Positions 44,166-52,606 are shown, numbered from the stretch's first letter. The stretch: 57,026 nucleotides of DNA from Verrucomicrobiia bacterium (GCA_028687435.1 JAQUAF010000035.1:1-57026), one strand, 5' to 3'. The notes: generated by a model from the sequence alone, not told the origin. Numbers and translations: made by a program.

Positions 44166-45980
44166 CTAGTCAATGGGAGGTTGAAAAGGTTTGAACTGTT
44201 CCAGGTCAAGCGCCCAATCGGTCCGGCCCTCCGGCGTTTCGGCGGTCTTTTGAAAACCCAGCCTGGAGTAGTGTTCCCGGACCAGCGCGTTCTTTGGAGT
44301 GGGAATGTATCTTCCGGTCAGACGGCGGCAGCCGCGCCCGCGTCCCGCGTCCGCCAGATGATTGATCGCCAGTTGTTCCACGCCGCGGTCCAGCACCCGG
44401 CAGCTCATGACCCAGTTCTCAATTTCCAGCGTATCGCCGTTGATGCGGCCGTGAATGGCGGAAATAAGGCCGTTGTCGCCAAATCGATCCCTCAACCGGA
44501 TGCCCAGCGTGACGCGATCCGGGTCTGCCGCCAGCGCCGCCACCTCCGCCTGGCTGTAACGCGCGGTGCACAGGTTGAACTGGTTGCTCTTGTTGATCAG
44601 CTGCGAAATGCGTTCCAGGTACGGCTCGCCATAGGGCGCAACAAAGGCATTCATTTGAAGCGAACGCAGAAATTCCCCCACATCCGTGATCCGCGCCGCC
44701 AGCGCCTCGCGTTTCCGGTTGGCCGCGTAACTCTCCGCGCGCGCCAGATCCTCCGCCGTCACAGCCTGGCTTTCGAAAAGAAACGCCTGTTCCAACGCCC
44801 GGATGTAGTGGGCCGGATCATCGGGCAGATCCACGACCTTGACTTCCGGCGCCAGTTGCCGCATCTGCTCGCGTTCCACTGGGTTGTCATCCACAAAAAC
44901 CAGCGAATCCAGCCCGATGTTCAACTGCTTCGCGATGGCGCGCAGGTTGTCGGCCTTGGGATTGAAATTCGCCATGAACGCGCTGCAATCCGGCAGCTTG
45001 ATCAACATCTGGTCGTGACGCTCGAAAACCTCCCGGGCAATCGCGTCCTGGTTTTTGCTGGCCACCGCCAGCAAAATGCCGCGCCGCCGCAGTTCCAGCA
45101 GATACCGCTGAAAATCCTGAAAAGCCTCCCCTTGCGAATTGCCCTGCCCAAGCCGGATGCCGTCCAACCCGTCGTCCGCCGCCACGCCGCCCCACAGGGT
45201 GTTGTCCAGATCCAGCGCCACGCACTTGGCCGATCCCAGACAGGCGCTGGCGATCACCGCCGACAAGGATTGCGCAAACAACGGCATGGCATCGTACGCC
45301 ATGGGTTGTTTGGCATGATACCACCCCGGCAGATCAATCCAGCGCTGCACCCCGTAACGGGAAGCCATGCCATGAATATCCACCAGGGTGATGTGGCGCG
45401 GGGCGCGTTCCGCAAGCCGGAGATTGACCCGCAGAACATGCTGGCTGGCCGCGCCGGCCTGCCGCGCCGCCAGATTGGAGAGCGATTCGTGCGGCGGCGG
45501 ATGAAAATTGGCCAGGAAAATGGGAATCGGATGACGGGAACGCAACTTTTCGCACCAATCCAGGATTTCCGCCGCGTCCTGTTCCGCCGCCTGCCCGGCC
45601 TCCGCGGGCGTGGCGGTCAGGGACGGGAAATGGGTCAGTTGGGACAACGTCAGATGGAGTACCGCCATTTCCGGACGAAAAGTTTGCAGAGCGCTGTTGG
45701 GATCGAGGATCTGCTGCTGCCATGAGCCGTAAGGACTCTGCCACAACTCCACATGCAGCCCCCGCGCCGCCATGCAAACCTCCAGCAATGGGGCGTAGGT
45801 TTCCGAAGTCGCGCCGCAAAGCAGGGCCAGCCGCCGCGACTGGCTGAAAAGCGCCTTGCCCTCATTCCGGCAACGCGTCCACATCCGGGCCTGCTTCATC
45901 AGCTTCACGATGTCCAAGCAACCGTTTGTTTCGCGGCAAATCTGTTGAACCTGTTCCTGGGGAGTCATGAGAAGTTTCAT
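44166..45980 (-). CDS. FkbH-like HAD-IIIC family glyceryl-ACP synthase
   Basis: The start at 45980 ('MKLLMTPQEQVQQ') is chosen; the frame is open to 46055. The centre holds the HAD motif 'CVALDLDNTLWGG' (Asp257, Asp259) and 'SLVFVDDNPVEREQM'. The N-terminal part is SGNH-like and the C-terminal part is GNAT-like ('INKSNQFNLCTARYS', 'ALVREHYSRLGFQ'). FkbH enzymes dephosphorylate 1,3-bisphosphoglycerate and load glycerate onto a carrier protein, as in several natural-product and surface-glycan pathways. Gap to the antitoxin gene is about 126 bases without an obvious gene. Confidence 0.88.
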   Translation of the reverse strand: MKLLMTPQEQVQQICRETNGCLDIVKLMKQARMWTRCRNEGKALFSQSRRLALLCGATSETYAPLLEVCMAARGLHVELWQSPYGSWQQQILDPNSALQTFRPEMAVLHLTLSQLTHFPSLTATPAEAGQAAEQDAAEILDWCEKLRSRHPIPIFLANFHPPPHESLSNLAARQAGAASQHVLRVNLRLAERAPRHITLVDIHGMASRYGVQRWIDLPGWYHAKQPMAYDAMPLFAQSLSAVIASACLGSAKCVALDLDNTLWGGVAADDGLDGIRLGQGNSQGEAFQDFQRYLLELRRRGILLAVASKNQDAIAREVFERHDQMLIKLPDCSAFMANFNPKADNLRAIAKQLNIGLDSLVFVDDNPVEREQMRQLAPEVKVVDLPDDPAHYIRALEQAFLFESQAVTAEDLARAESYAANRKREALAARITDVGEFLRSLQMNAFVAPYGEPYLERISQLINKSNQFNLCTARYSQAEVAALAADPDRVTLGIRLRDRFGDNGLISAIHGRINGDTLEIENWVMSCRVLDRGVEQLAINHLADAGRGRGCRRLTGRYIPTPKNALVREHYSRLGFQKTAETPEGRTDWALDLEQFKPFQPPID

Positions 45981-46120
45981 CAACCCTATATCAGCAAAGC
46001 CCGCCGACTCAAGCCCTTCATGCGCGCGGCAGGGGGGCGGACGCCCGGATGCCATGCATCCCGAATTAATCGCTTGCCTTGGCCGGGTGTTTGGCGATGA
46101 TCGTAAAAAAGGAGAAAACC

Positions 46121-46600
46121 ATGCCCCTTACCATTGGCAGTCCGGCGCCTGATTTCACCCTGAAGACCAAGGATGCCACCGGCATTCGCGATATCCGCCT
46201 CGCCGAATACCGCGGCAGGAAGAATGTGATCCTTCTTTTCTTTCCGCTGGCTTTCACCGGCGTTTGCACCCAGGAGATGTGCGAGATCTCCGGGGGGTTG
46301 AACGCCTACCAGGGACTTGGAGCGGAAGTCCTGGGCGTTTCGGTTGACAGCCCCTTTGCCCAGGAGGCCTGGGCGCAAAAGGAAAGAATCGCCATTCCCC
46401 TGCTCAGCGACCTGAACAAAACGACGGCTCGGGATTATGGCGTTTTATTGCCTGACCTGATGGGGTTGGGCAGCGTGTCGGCCCGCGCGGCCTTCGTGAT
46501 CGACAAACAGGGCGTGATCCAATACGCGGAAATCACCCCCACGGTCAAGGATCTGCCCAATTTCAAGGCCATCATCGAGGCGCTGAAAAAACTCCGTTGA
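46121..46600 (+). CDS. peroxiredoxin (AhpC/TSA family)
   Basis: The ATG at 46121 has AAGGAG seven bases upstream. The 159-residue protein carries 'PDFTLKTKDATG' and the active site 'PLAFTGVCTQEMCEIS': peroxidatic Cys49 and a second Cys54 in a C-x4-C arrangement, as in PrxQ-type enzymes. It reduces peroxides in the cytoplasm. A TPR gene follows directly. Confidence 0.9.
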   Translation: MPLTIGSPAPDFTLKTKDATGIRDIRLAEYRGRKNVILLFFPLAFTGVCTQEMCEISGGLNAYQGLGAEVLGVSVDSPFAQEAWAQKERIAIPLLSDLNKTTARDYGVLLPDLMGLGSVSARAAFVIDKQGVIQYAEITPTVKDLPNFKAIIEALKKLR

Positions 46601-46611
46601 TCCTGCCTCCC

Positions 46612-47133
46612 ATGGGCCATGCTGATCACTTTTCGATTTCAGATCAGCATCATCTGAAGCATGCCGTGGGTTACCTTGAGTTGGGCATGCTGGAGGATGC
46701 GCTTGCGGAACTGGACCAGATGGCGCCGGAGGCGCAAGCCTTGTTGCCGGCGCGGGAGGTCCGGCTGGCTGTCCATATGCAAGCCAGGCAATGGCCCAAG
46801 GCGGCGGAAGCGGCCCGGCATCTTTCGGAAATCGATCCCTCTTCCCCCCAATGGCTGACCGATCTGGCGTATGCGACCAGGCGCGCGGAATCCATCGAGG
46901 CGGCGGAAAAAATCCTTTTGAAAGCCGCCGGGCAATTTCCAAAATTCGCCCTGATCCATTTCAATCTCGGATGCTACACCGCGCAAATGGGAAAACTGGA
47001 GGAGGCTCTGGAATACGTAAAAAAAGCGATTCGATTGGATCCATCCTATCAACAGATGGCCATGGACGACCCGGATTTGGAGCCGATCCGGAAACGCCTT
47101 GAATTAGGCCGGGCCCAAGGCCCGGCAGCTTGA
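46612..47133 (+). CDS. TPR-repeat protein with a repeat-derived C-terminus
   Basis: About 173 residues of tetratricopeptide helices ('HLKHAVGYLELGMLEDALAE', 'IHFNLGCYTAQMGKLEEAL', 'KAIRLDPSYQQM'). An in-frame TTG at 46597 overlaps the peroxiredoxin stop by four bases and is an alternative start. The last eleven residues ('GRAQGPAA' region) are encoded by repeat A, which seems to have replaced the original 3' end. Function unknown; a peroxiredoxin-linked adaptor role is only a guess. Confidence 0.78.
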   Translation: MGHADHFSISDQHHLKHAVGYLELGMLEDALAELDQMAPEAQALLPAREVRLAVHMQARQWPKAAEAARHLSEIDPSSPQWLTDLAYATRRAESIEAAEKILLKAAGQFPKFALIHFNLGCYTAQMGKLEEALEYVKKAIRLDPSYQQMAMDDPDLEPIRKRLELGRAQGPAA

Positions 47134-47240
47134 CGCTCGATGCAGAAAACCGGCAAGGCGGTGCGGGAGCCCCGCCCTCCATTCATTTCGCGACAAATGG
47201 AGGGCGGGGCTCCTGCACCGCTTTTTCCGGCAAACATTGA
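47108..47240 (+). repeat. palindromic repeat A, copy 2 (inside the TPR gene 3' end)
   Basis: GCCGGGCCCAAGGCCCGGC (47108-47126), a linker containing GACGCTCGATGCAG, then the large stem around GGAGCCCCGCC / GGCGGGGCTCC and a shared tail CTTTTTCCGGCAAACATTGA. The order and orientation relative to the upstream gene match copies 1 and 3. Confidence 0.82.
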
Positions 47241-47261
47241 ATAAATTCGCGGCAGACAACT

Positions 47262-47295
47262 TTTTGACAGGATTAACAAAATTGACAGGATTTTA
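47262..47295 (-). repeat. dispersed repeat C, third copy
   Basis: A GACAGGATTAACAAAATTGACAGG-like segment (shared core of 20 bases or fewer) that matches the copies at 32839-32937. It overlaps the stop codon region of the M24 peptidase gene. Confidence 0.6.
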
Positions 47296-48426
47296 AATTT
47301 CAAGCTGGATCGGGCAGTTGCTTAGCAGTTGACATCCGTTTTTTTGGACAAGCGCCACGTCCTCGATTCGCACTCCGCCAACAGATCGGTAGTAAAGCCC
47401 CGGCTCCACGGTCACCACATTTCCGGCCTGGAGGCGAAAATCAACCTTGCTCAGGCGCGGCGGCTCGTGAATCTCCAATCCGAGCCCATGGCCCGTGCCG
47501 TGGAAAAAGCCCTCGTATCCGTCCTTCGTCATTCCTGTGCGGTATCCTTTTTCGGCAAAAAGCTTTTCGACATTTGAATGGATCTGCCGTCCGTTGACGC
47601 CCGCGCGCACCTGCGAGATGGCGAGTTTTTGCGCCTGCCTCACGGTTTCGAACTGCCGGCGTTGCGCGCCGGTGGCGCGGCCTTTCAGAACGGTGCGGGT
47701 CATGTCGCCCCAGTAACCCGTGGCAAGGTCGCGGAGGAAGATGTCGAGGATGATCAGTTCGCCCGCGCGCAGCGGGCCATGGCCGCGTTCGTGGGGGTCG
47801 CAGCCCTGGACTCCTCCGGCCACGATGCAATGGGCGCCGTCATATCCGCGTTGCACCGCCTCCACCCGGGTTAGCGACCGCAATCGTTCGGAGGTCAGGG
47901 GTTTGCCGTCGAGCATCAGCCGTTTTCCCCTTCCCGTCCGCGCCCGGCGGATCCGGTCGATCAGCAAGAGGATGATTTCGGCGCATGCCATGCAGGATTT
48001 CCGGATCGCATCCGTTTCGCGGCGGCATTTGACGGCGCGTCCAGGAAAAATGCCGTCTTTGGCCACTGAAATTTTGATGCCGTGTTTGCGCAAACCGTCC
48101 GCCAATCCCAGCGGAAACGAAAAGGGCGCGGACGCCTCCCGGATGCCATGTTCCCGCAACAGCGCGCTGATCCACTGGGGGGCGGTCACCGGTTTTCCGC
48201 TTTGCCGTTGCAACCGTTCCACCCAGGCCGTCTGGTTGATCACCTTGTGGACGCGGGCCGTGGCGCGCGCGCGATCGTATTCCAGACAACTCACCGCCAT
48301 GTATTTGCGCCCTTTTTTCTCGAAATAAAGGAATTCATCCGGCGCCAGAAAGCCCGTGGCATAAAACAGATCGGCGTCCTGTTCGCTGATGGCGCAAAGG
48401 AGAAGGTTTTGTCTGGGCGAAATCAT
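47293..48426 (-). CDS. M24-family metallopeptidase (Xaa-Pro aminopeptidase type)
   Basis: The start at 48426 ('MISPRQNLLLCAIS') is preferred; the frame is open to 48510. The 377-residue pita-bread enzyme shows the five metal ligands: Asp in 'LIILDIFLRD', Asp in 'GYWGDMTRTV', His in 'FFHGTGHGLGLEIHE', Glu in 'VVTVEPGLYY' and Glu in 'GVRIEDVALV'. It removes N-terminal residues before proline. The gene stands alone on its strand, and its 3' end overlaps repeat C. Confidence 0.88.
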   Translation of the reverse strand: MISPRQNLLLCAISEQDADLFYATGFLAPDEFLYFEKKGRKYMAVSCLEYDRARATARVHKVINQTAWVERLQRQSGKPVTAPQWISALLREHGIREASAPFSFPLGLADGLRKHGIKISVAKDGIFPGRAVKCRRETDAIRKSCMACAEIILLLIDRIRRARTGRGKRLMLDGKPLTSERLRSLTRVEAVQRGYDGAHCIVAGGVQGCDPHERGHGPLRAGELIILDIFLRDLATGYWGDMTRTVLKGRATGAQRRQFETVRQAQKLAISQVRAGVNGRQIHSNVEKLFAEKGYRTGMTKDGYEGFFHGTGHGLGLEIHEPPRLSKVDFRLQAGNVVTVEPGLYYRSVGGVRIEDVALVQKNGCQLLSNCPIQLEI

Positions 48427-48591
48427 TTTTTCATAAAGGAAACAGTTCAGATTAACAGGCCGCCAACATTTAGACAATAGTCCCTTCGATGCTTCACAGG
48501 ACAAACACATTGAAATTTGGAAAAAAACGCTGGATTTAACCTGGAAACGCGGGGGGCCCGCCCAATGTCACTAACTTTTCATCCAAAGATA

Positions 48592-48661
48592 AGCGGTGCA
48601 GGAGCCCCGCCCTCCATTTTTTGCCGCGCAGACAATGGAGGGCGGGGCTCCCGCACCGCCT
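48592..48661. repeat. palindromic repeat A, partial copy (stem only)
   Basis: Only the large stem is present (GGAGCCCCGCCCTCC ... GGAGGGCGGGGCTCC) with a loop that closely resembles that of copy 1. It lies between two divergent genes, unlike the full copies. The surrounding 48427-48776 stretch shows no gene. Confidence 0.75.
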
Positions 48662-48776
48662 CCATCAGAACGAAACAGTCCCGGATTGGGCAAATGCCAG
48701 CAGCATTGGGCGGGACGCCCGCGCTCCCAGGAGACGAGGTTTATTTTAATGTGTTTGCCCTGCTCCTTGACACGAC

Positions 48777-48840
48777 AGCCTAAACTGGCTATGAATATTT
48801 CCGATATAAGCCTAAACTGGGAATAAATATTACCGGATTG
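48777..48840 (+). promoter_or_regulatory. imperfect 32-bp tandem duplication before the ATPase gene
   Basis: Units at 48777-48808 and 48809-48840 both begin AGCCTAAACTGG and contain an AATATT core. The second unit ends four bases from the ATG, so it could be a control site for the ATPase gene. Confidence 0.5.
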
Positions 48841-48844
48841 AACC

Positions 48845-50161
48845 ATGTTCGAAACCCTCAAAACCATGATTTTGGACTTCCAGGAAACTCCGCTGGCAAC
48901 CGGGACATTCCGGCGTTTATCCCTGGCAGCGGTTTCCGGCAAGGCGGCTGTTTGCATTGGGGTGCGGCGAAGCGGAAAATCGACCTATCTGTTCCAGATC
49001 ATTCAACAACTCTTGAACAAGAAGGTCCCCCGCCAAAACATCCTGTATCTGAATTTTTTCGACGACCGTCTCCACGGCCTTCAGCCAGGGGGCCTCGGAT
49101 CGGTGACCGAAGCATACTACTCGCTCTACCCGGAAAAGAAGAATACGGAAAAGGTCTATTGTTTTTTCGATGAGATTCAGGTTGTGCCCGGTTGGGAGTC
49201 TTTCGTTGACCGCCTGCTGCGGACCGAAAAATGCGAGGTCTATTTGACCGGTTCATCAGAGCAGATGTTGTCAAAGGAAATTGCCACACAAATGCGAGGG
49301 CGGGCCTTGTCGTGGGAAATGTTTCCGTTTTCGTTCCGCGAGTTTTTGGATTACAAGAAGGTCGAAAGCAAAGGCGCTCTGTCAACCAAGAAACGCCTTC
49401 TCGTCCGGAAAACTTTCGGTGAATACTGGGAAACCGGCGGGTTTCCCGAGGTGGCGGGACTGGACCGTTTTCTTCGGATCAAGACGCATCAGGAATACTT
49501 TCACGCGGTGCTTTTCAGGGATCTGGTCGAACGGCACGATGTGTCGCATCCCAAGGCGGTGGTCGATCTGGCTCATTGGCTCGTGAACCATGCGGCCTCA
49601 ATCTATTCCATCAACCGCCTGACAGGTTATTTGCAATCGCTGGGACACAAGGCGCCAAAGTCCGCGGTGTCGGACTATTTGAAATGGTTCGAGGACGCCT
49701 ACTTCCTGTTCAGCACGAGGATTTTCGACGCATCGCTTGCGCGAAGCCATTCCAACCCCAAAAAAATTTACTGCATTGATCATGCGATGATCCGTTCGGT
49801 GTCGTCCGGGATTCTCGTCAACTCCGGACATCTTCTCGAAAACCTCGTCTTTGTCGCGCTTCGGCGGGTTTACCCGGAGATTTACTACCACAAAACCAAG
49901 ATGGGGCGGGAGGTTGATTTCATTGTTCCGCTGCGCGACGGTTCCCGGTTATTGATTCAAGTGTGCGAATCCCTGGCTGACCCGCAAACAAGGAAAAGGG
50001 AAGTCACGGCGTTAAGCGAGGCCATGATCGAATGCGGCGGCAAGTCCGGCATGATTGTTACGAGGAACGAAACCGAGCGGATCGACACCCGCGACGGCAT
50101 GATTGAGGTGACGCCCATATGGCGGTTCCTGCTTGATCAGCCGGACTTTCCAACAGGATGA
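48845..50161 (+). CDS. AAA ATPase with DUF4143 domain
   Basis: 438 residues. Walker A 'GVRRSGKSTYLF', Walker B-like 'YCFFDEIQVVPGWESF', sensor 'VYLTGSSEQML' and 'GRALSWEMFPFSFREFLDY'. The C-terminal DUF4143 has a PD-(D/E)xK-like motif 'YYHKTKMGREVDFIV'. Such ATPases are widespread, often in accessory DNA, and are of unknown function. The stop overlaps the dus-like start by four bases. No convincing ribosome site is seen. Confidence 0.9.
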   Translation: MFETLKTMILDFQETPLATGTFRRLSLAAVSGKAAVCIGVRRSGKSTYLFQIIQQLLNKKVPRQNILYLNFFDDRLHGLQPGGLGSVTEAYYSLYPEKKNTEKVYCFFDEIQVVPGWESFVDRLLRTEKCEVYLTGSSEQMLSKEIATQMRGRALSWEMFPFSFREFLDYKKVESKGALSTKKRLLVRKTFGEYWETGGFPEVAGLDRFLRIKTHQEYFHAVLFRDLVERHDVSHPKAVVDLAHWLVNHAASIYSINRLTGYLQSLGHKAPKSAVSDYLKWFEDAYFLFSTRIFDASLARSHSNPKKIYCIDHAMIRSVSSGILVNSGHLLENLVFVALRRVYPEIYYHKTKMGREVDFIVPLRDGSRLLIQVCESLADPQTRKREVTALSEAMIECGGKSGMIVTRNETERIDTRDGMIEVTPIWRFLLDQPDFPTG

Positions 50162-51219
50162 ACAAGCGCAAACGGAGATGTAAAACCTTCGTGAACACCC
50201 CTTTTTCCCCCCCGCCTCCCCTGCGTTTTGGTTCGCTTGAACTGTCCGGGAACCTTGTGCTGGCGCCCATGGCCGGTTACACGAGCCTGCCCTTTCGGAT
50301 GGCGTTGCACGAAATCGGCGGCCTTTCCCTTGGCACCAGCGACCTCGTCAACGCCCGTTCCCTGATCGAAAAAAATCCCAATGCTTTCAAGTTGATCCGC
50401 AGCGGTCCCCAGGATCGACCGCTGGCCATCCAACTTTTCGGCGCGGTTCCCGAAGAGATGCGCGACGCGGCGCTTGTGCTTGAGTCGCGCGGGGTCGATG
50501 TGGTGGATGTCAACATGGGGTGTCCCGTGCCCAAGGTCTGCAAGGTGGGGGGCGGGGCGGCCATGATGGCCCACCCGGCCAGGGCCTTTGCCGTGGTGAA
50601 GGCCATGGCGGACGCGCTGCGCATTCCCCTGACCTGCAAGATCCGGCTGGGCATCGATTCCCTGATCGCCCCGGATTTCGCGCGGGCGCTTGCGGATCTC
50701 GGGGTAAAAGCCATTGCCGTGCACGGGCGCACCAAACAACAGGGGTTCGACGGCGAGGTTGATCTTGACGGCATCCGGAAGGTGGTGAAGGCGGTTCCCC
50801 AAATCCCCGTGATCGGCAACGGGGACATCACCACCCCGTTGGAGGCCCGGAAAATGCTTGAGGAAACCGGTTGCGCCGGGGTCATGGCGGGACGCGGGGC
50901 TTTTTACAATCCGTGGATATTCCGGGACATCCGGCATTACTTTGCAACGGGCGAAATCCTGCCGGAGGCATCATTTGACGAACGGTTCAAATTCATGGCG
51001 CGGCATCTTGATCTGCTGATCGAAACCTTTGGCGAAAAACATGGATGCCCCATGTTCCGGAAAATGGCGCCGTTGTACGTGAAACGGCTCGGGCCCGCCG
51101 CGGAATTCAAACGCAAAATTTTTCATCTCCAAACCCGCGCCCAATTCGATGAAATCACCGCCCACTACCGCCAATGGCGCGAGGAAATCCTCGGCAGGAA
51201 AAACAGCGGATTAAATTAA
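50158..51219 (+). CDS. dus: tRNA-dihydrouridine synthase family protein
   Basis: 353 residues with 'LVLAPMAGYTSLPFR', 'PLAIQLFGAVPEEM', the catalytic Cys in 'DVNMGCPVPKVCKVGGGAAM', 'AIAVHGRTKQQGFDG' and 'PVIGNGDITTPLEA'. The FMN enzyme reduces uridines in the tRNA D-loop. A GTG at residue 12 is an alternative start. The last codons AAT TAA coincide with the start of repeat A, as in fabD. Confidence 0.9.
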   Translation: MNKRKRRCKTFVNTPFSPPPPLRFGSLELSGNLVLAPMAGYTSLPFRMALHEIGGLSLGTSDLVNARSLIEKNPNAFKLIRSGPQDRPLAIQLFGAVPEEMRDAALVLESRGVDVVDVNMGCPVPKVCKVGGGAAMMAHPARAFAVVKAMADALRIPLTCKIRLGIDSLIAPDFARALADLGVKAIAVHGRTKQQGFDGEVDLDGIRKVVKAVPQIPVIGNGDITTPLEARKMLEETGCAGVMAGRGAFYNPWIFRDIRHYFATGEILPEASFDERFKFMARHLDLLIETFGEKHGCPMFRKMAPLYVKRLGPAAEFKRKIFHLQTRAQFDEITAHYRQWREEILGRKNSGLN

Positions 51220-51398
51220 GCCGAGCCCAAGGCCCCGACGGCTTGACGCTCGATCCGCCTTCGTCTCGCTTGTGGCGGCACTTCGGCGAGACAAGTGCTC
51301 GACGCAGAAATTCAAAAAGGCGGTGCGGGAGCCCCGCCCTCCTTTGCCCTGCATAAAATGGGCGGGGCTCCTGCACCGCCTTTTTCGGCAAACATTGA
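51220..51398 (+). repeat. palindromic repeat A, copy 3 (at the dus 3' end)
   Basis: It begins directly after the dus stop with GCCGAGCCCAAGGCCCCGACGGC, then the GACGCTCGA linker, an extra insertion of about 50 bases that ends in a second GCTCGACGCAG, the large stem, and the tail CGGCAAACATTGA. The tail matches that of copy 2. Confidence 0.8.
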
Positions 51399-51518
51399 AG
51401 GCTGAAGGCTGGCGGAATTCTTACGCTTTCCGGCAATAAGATCCTCTAATAATTTTCGTTTTTTTCAGTCCATTTAGTGGGAAAGCAGCCCTTCACGTGA
51501 TATCTTGAGGTAAAGGCG

Positions 51519-51965
51519 ATGAAAACCATCATAAAGTTCATCATTTTTTTTGCGATTGTGGGGGCAATCGGATTTTTTCTCGTCAGGAAAGCCGCGGAGA
51601 AATATGACACGATGGAAAAAAGCGTTTATCCGACCAAGAAGGGCGGCGGCGCTTCGATGGCGGCGGCAAGTCTGGGAATCATGCCGCCCGGTGTGGAACA
51701 AAATGCCAAAGCGGACGCCGCTCCCGCATCTTCGCCTCCATCATCCGTCCCCACCTCATCGACAACGGCTCCTTATATTTGTGTCCGCGACATCACCGCC
51801 TACGATCCCGCCCATCCCGCGGCGCCCATCGGCAAATTTCTTCGCAATACGCCGCTGATTCTGGGCGCCAAGGAGCCGGCATCGGGGAAAATTGCGGTGA
51901 CATTTCAGCCGCCTGGCGGCAAGCCCATCCATGCGCTCTGCAATCCGGAAGATCTGGGGCGCTGA
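51519..51965 (+). CDS. hypothetical membrane-anchored protein
   Basis: 148 residues. Residues 4-23 form one membrane anchor ('IIKFIIFFAIVGAIGFFLV'). A low-complexity Ala/Ser/Pro linker follows (about residues 60-85), then a small domain ('ICVRDITAYDPAHPAAPIG', 'VTFQPPGGKPIHALC'). GAGG lies eight bases before the ATG. No family is recognised. It stands alone between repeat A and the repeat-rich region. Confidence 0.65.
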   Translation: MKTIIKFIIFFAIVGAIGFFLVRKAAEKYDTMEKSVYPTKKGGGASMAAASLGIMPPGVEQNAKADAAPASSPPSSVPTSSTTAPYICVRDITAYDPAHPAAPIGKFLRNTPLILGAKEPASGKIAVTFQPPGGKPIHALCNPEDLGR

Positions 51966-52028
51966 TTTCAGGGGGGCAGACTGAAGGATGGTCAGGCAGG
52001 GTCGGAGGATTCCATGGCTCTGTGGCTA

Positions 52029-52096
52029 GCGAGGCTTTGCCTCAGACCAACCCGCCTTCATCCGACTGCGGCGAGGCAGGCAAGGCGAAGCCTCGC
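52029..52096. repeat. palindromic repeat D, copy 2
   Basis: GCGAGGCTTTGCCTCAGAC (52029-52047) faces GGCAAGGCGAAGCCTCGC (52079-52096). The left arm is the reverse complement of 18708-18726 with one change. Confidence 0.6.
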
Positions 52097-52179
52097 AATT
52101 CAAAAGTGAAAATTAAAAATTCAAAATGACCTGTCGCCATGGGGGTTCAAAATTTTGATTTTTTAACATCATATTTTGG

Positions 52180-52587
52180 CACAGCCATCCCATAATTTTG
52201 CAAAACTGGCAAATTTTAGGTTTTGTTCAGGAGCATGAAGTGAAAAGCCAAAAGCTGAGATTAAGAATACATGGATTAGCCACGGAGTCCCCACGGACAT
52301 CCCCCGACCCTGTCATTCGACTTCGCTCATGGCGTGCCTCCTCCCTCCTGCCCTTGCATTGCATTGGACTGCCAATGATCCGATGGGCGTTTTATCGGGA
52401 GGGCGCAGATGACTGCGCCCTCCCGATAAAACGCCCTCTTGCAATGAGGATAGCCTTGGGAAGGAGGGCGGGGGGTACCAGGGTCTGAGGGATGTCCGTG
52501 GGGACTCCGTGGCTAAAAAGTTTTTGGTCAACTCTCAATTGCATTACGATGAAAAAATTATTTCTGAAAAATTATGGGATGGCTGTG
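52180..52587. repeat. three-level nested inverted repeat, MITE-like
   Basis: Outer arms: a perfect 20-base match (52180-52199 with 52568-52587). Middle arms: 37-38 bases with about two differences (52276-52312 with 52479-52516). Inner: perfect 24-base arms with a four-base loop (52385-52408 with 52413-52436). No gene is visible between 51966 and 52606. Nested small non-autonomous insertions are the simplest explanation. Confidence 0.8.
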
Positions 52588-52606
52588 ATATTTTTCCGAA
52601 AAAACA

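Noticed and set aside
44181..45725. 514-codon plus-strand frame opposite FkbH
   Set aside because: Antisense shadow: Arg/Gln/His-rich with no recognisable motif, while the minus strand encodes a complete HAD-IIIC protein.
52198..52488. Small open frame inside the nested inverted repeat
   Set aside because: It reads through the hairpin arms and would produce a repeat-encoded peptide without a ribosome site.
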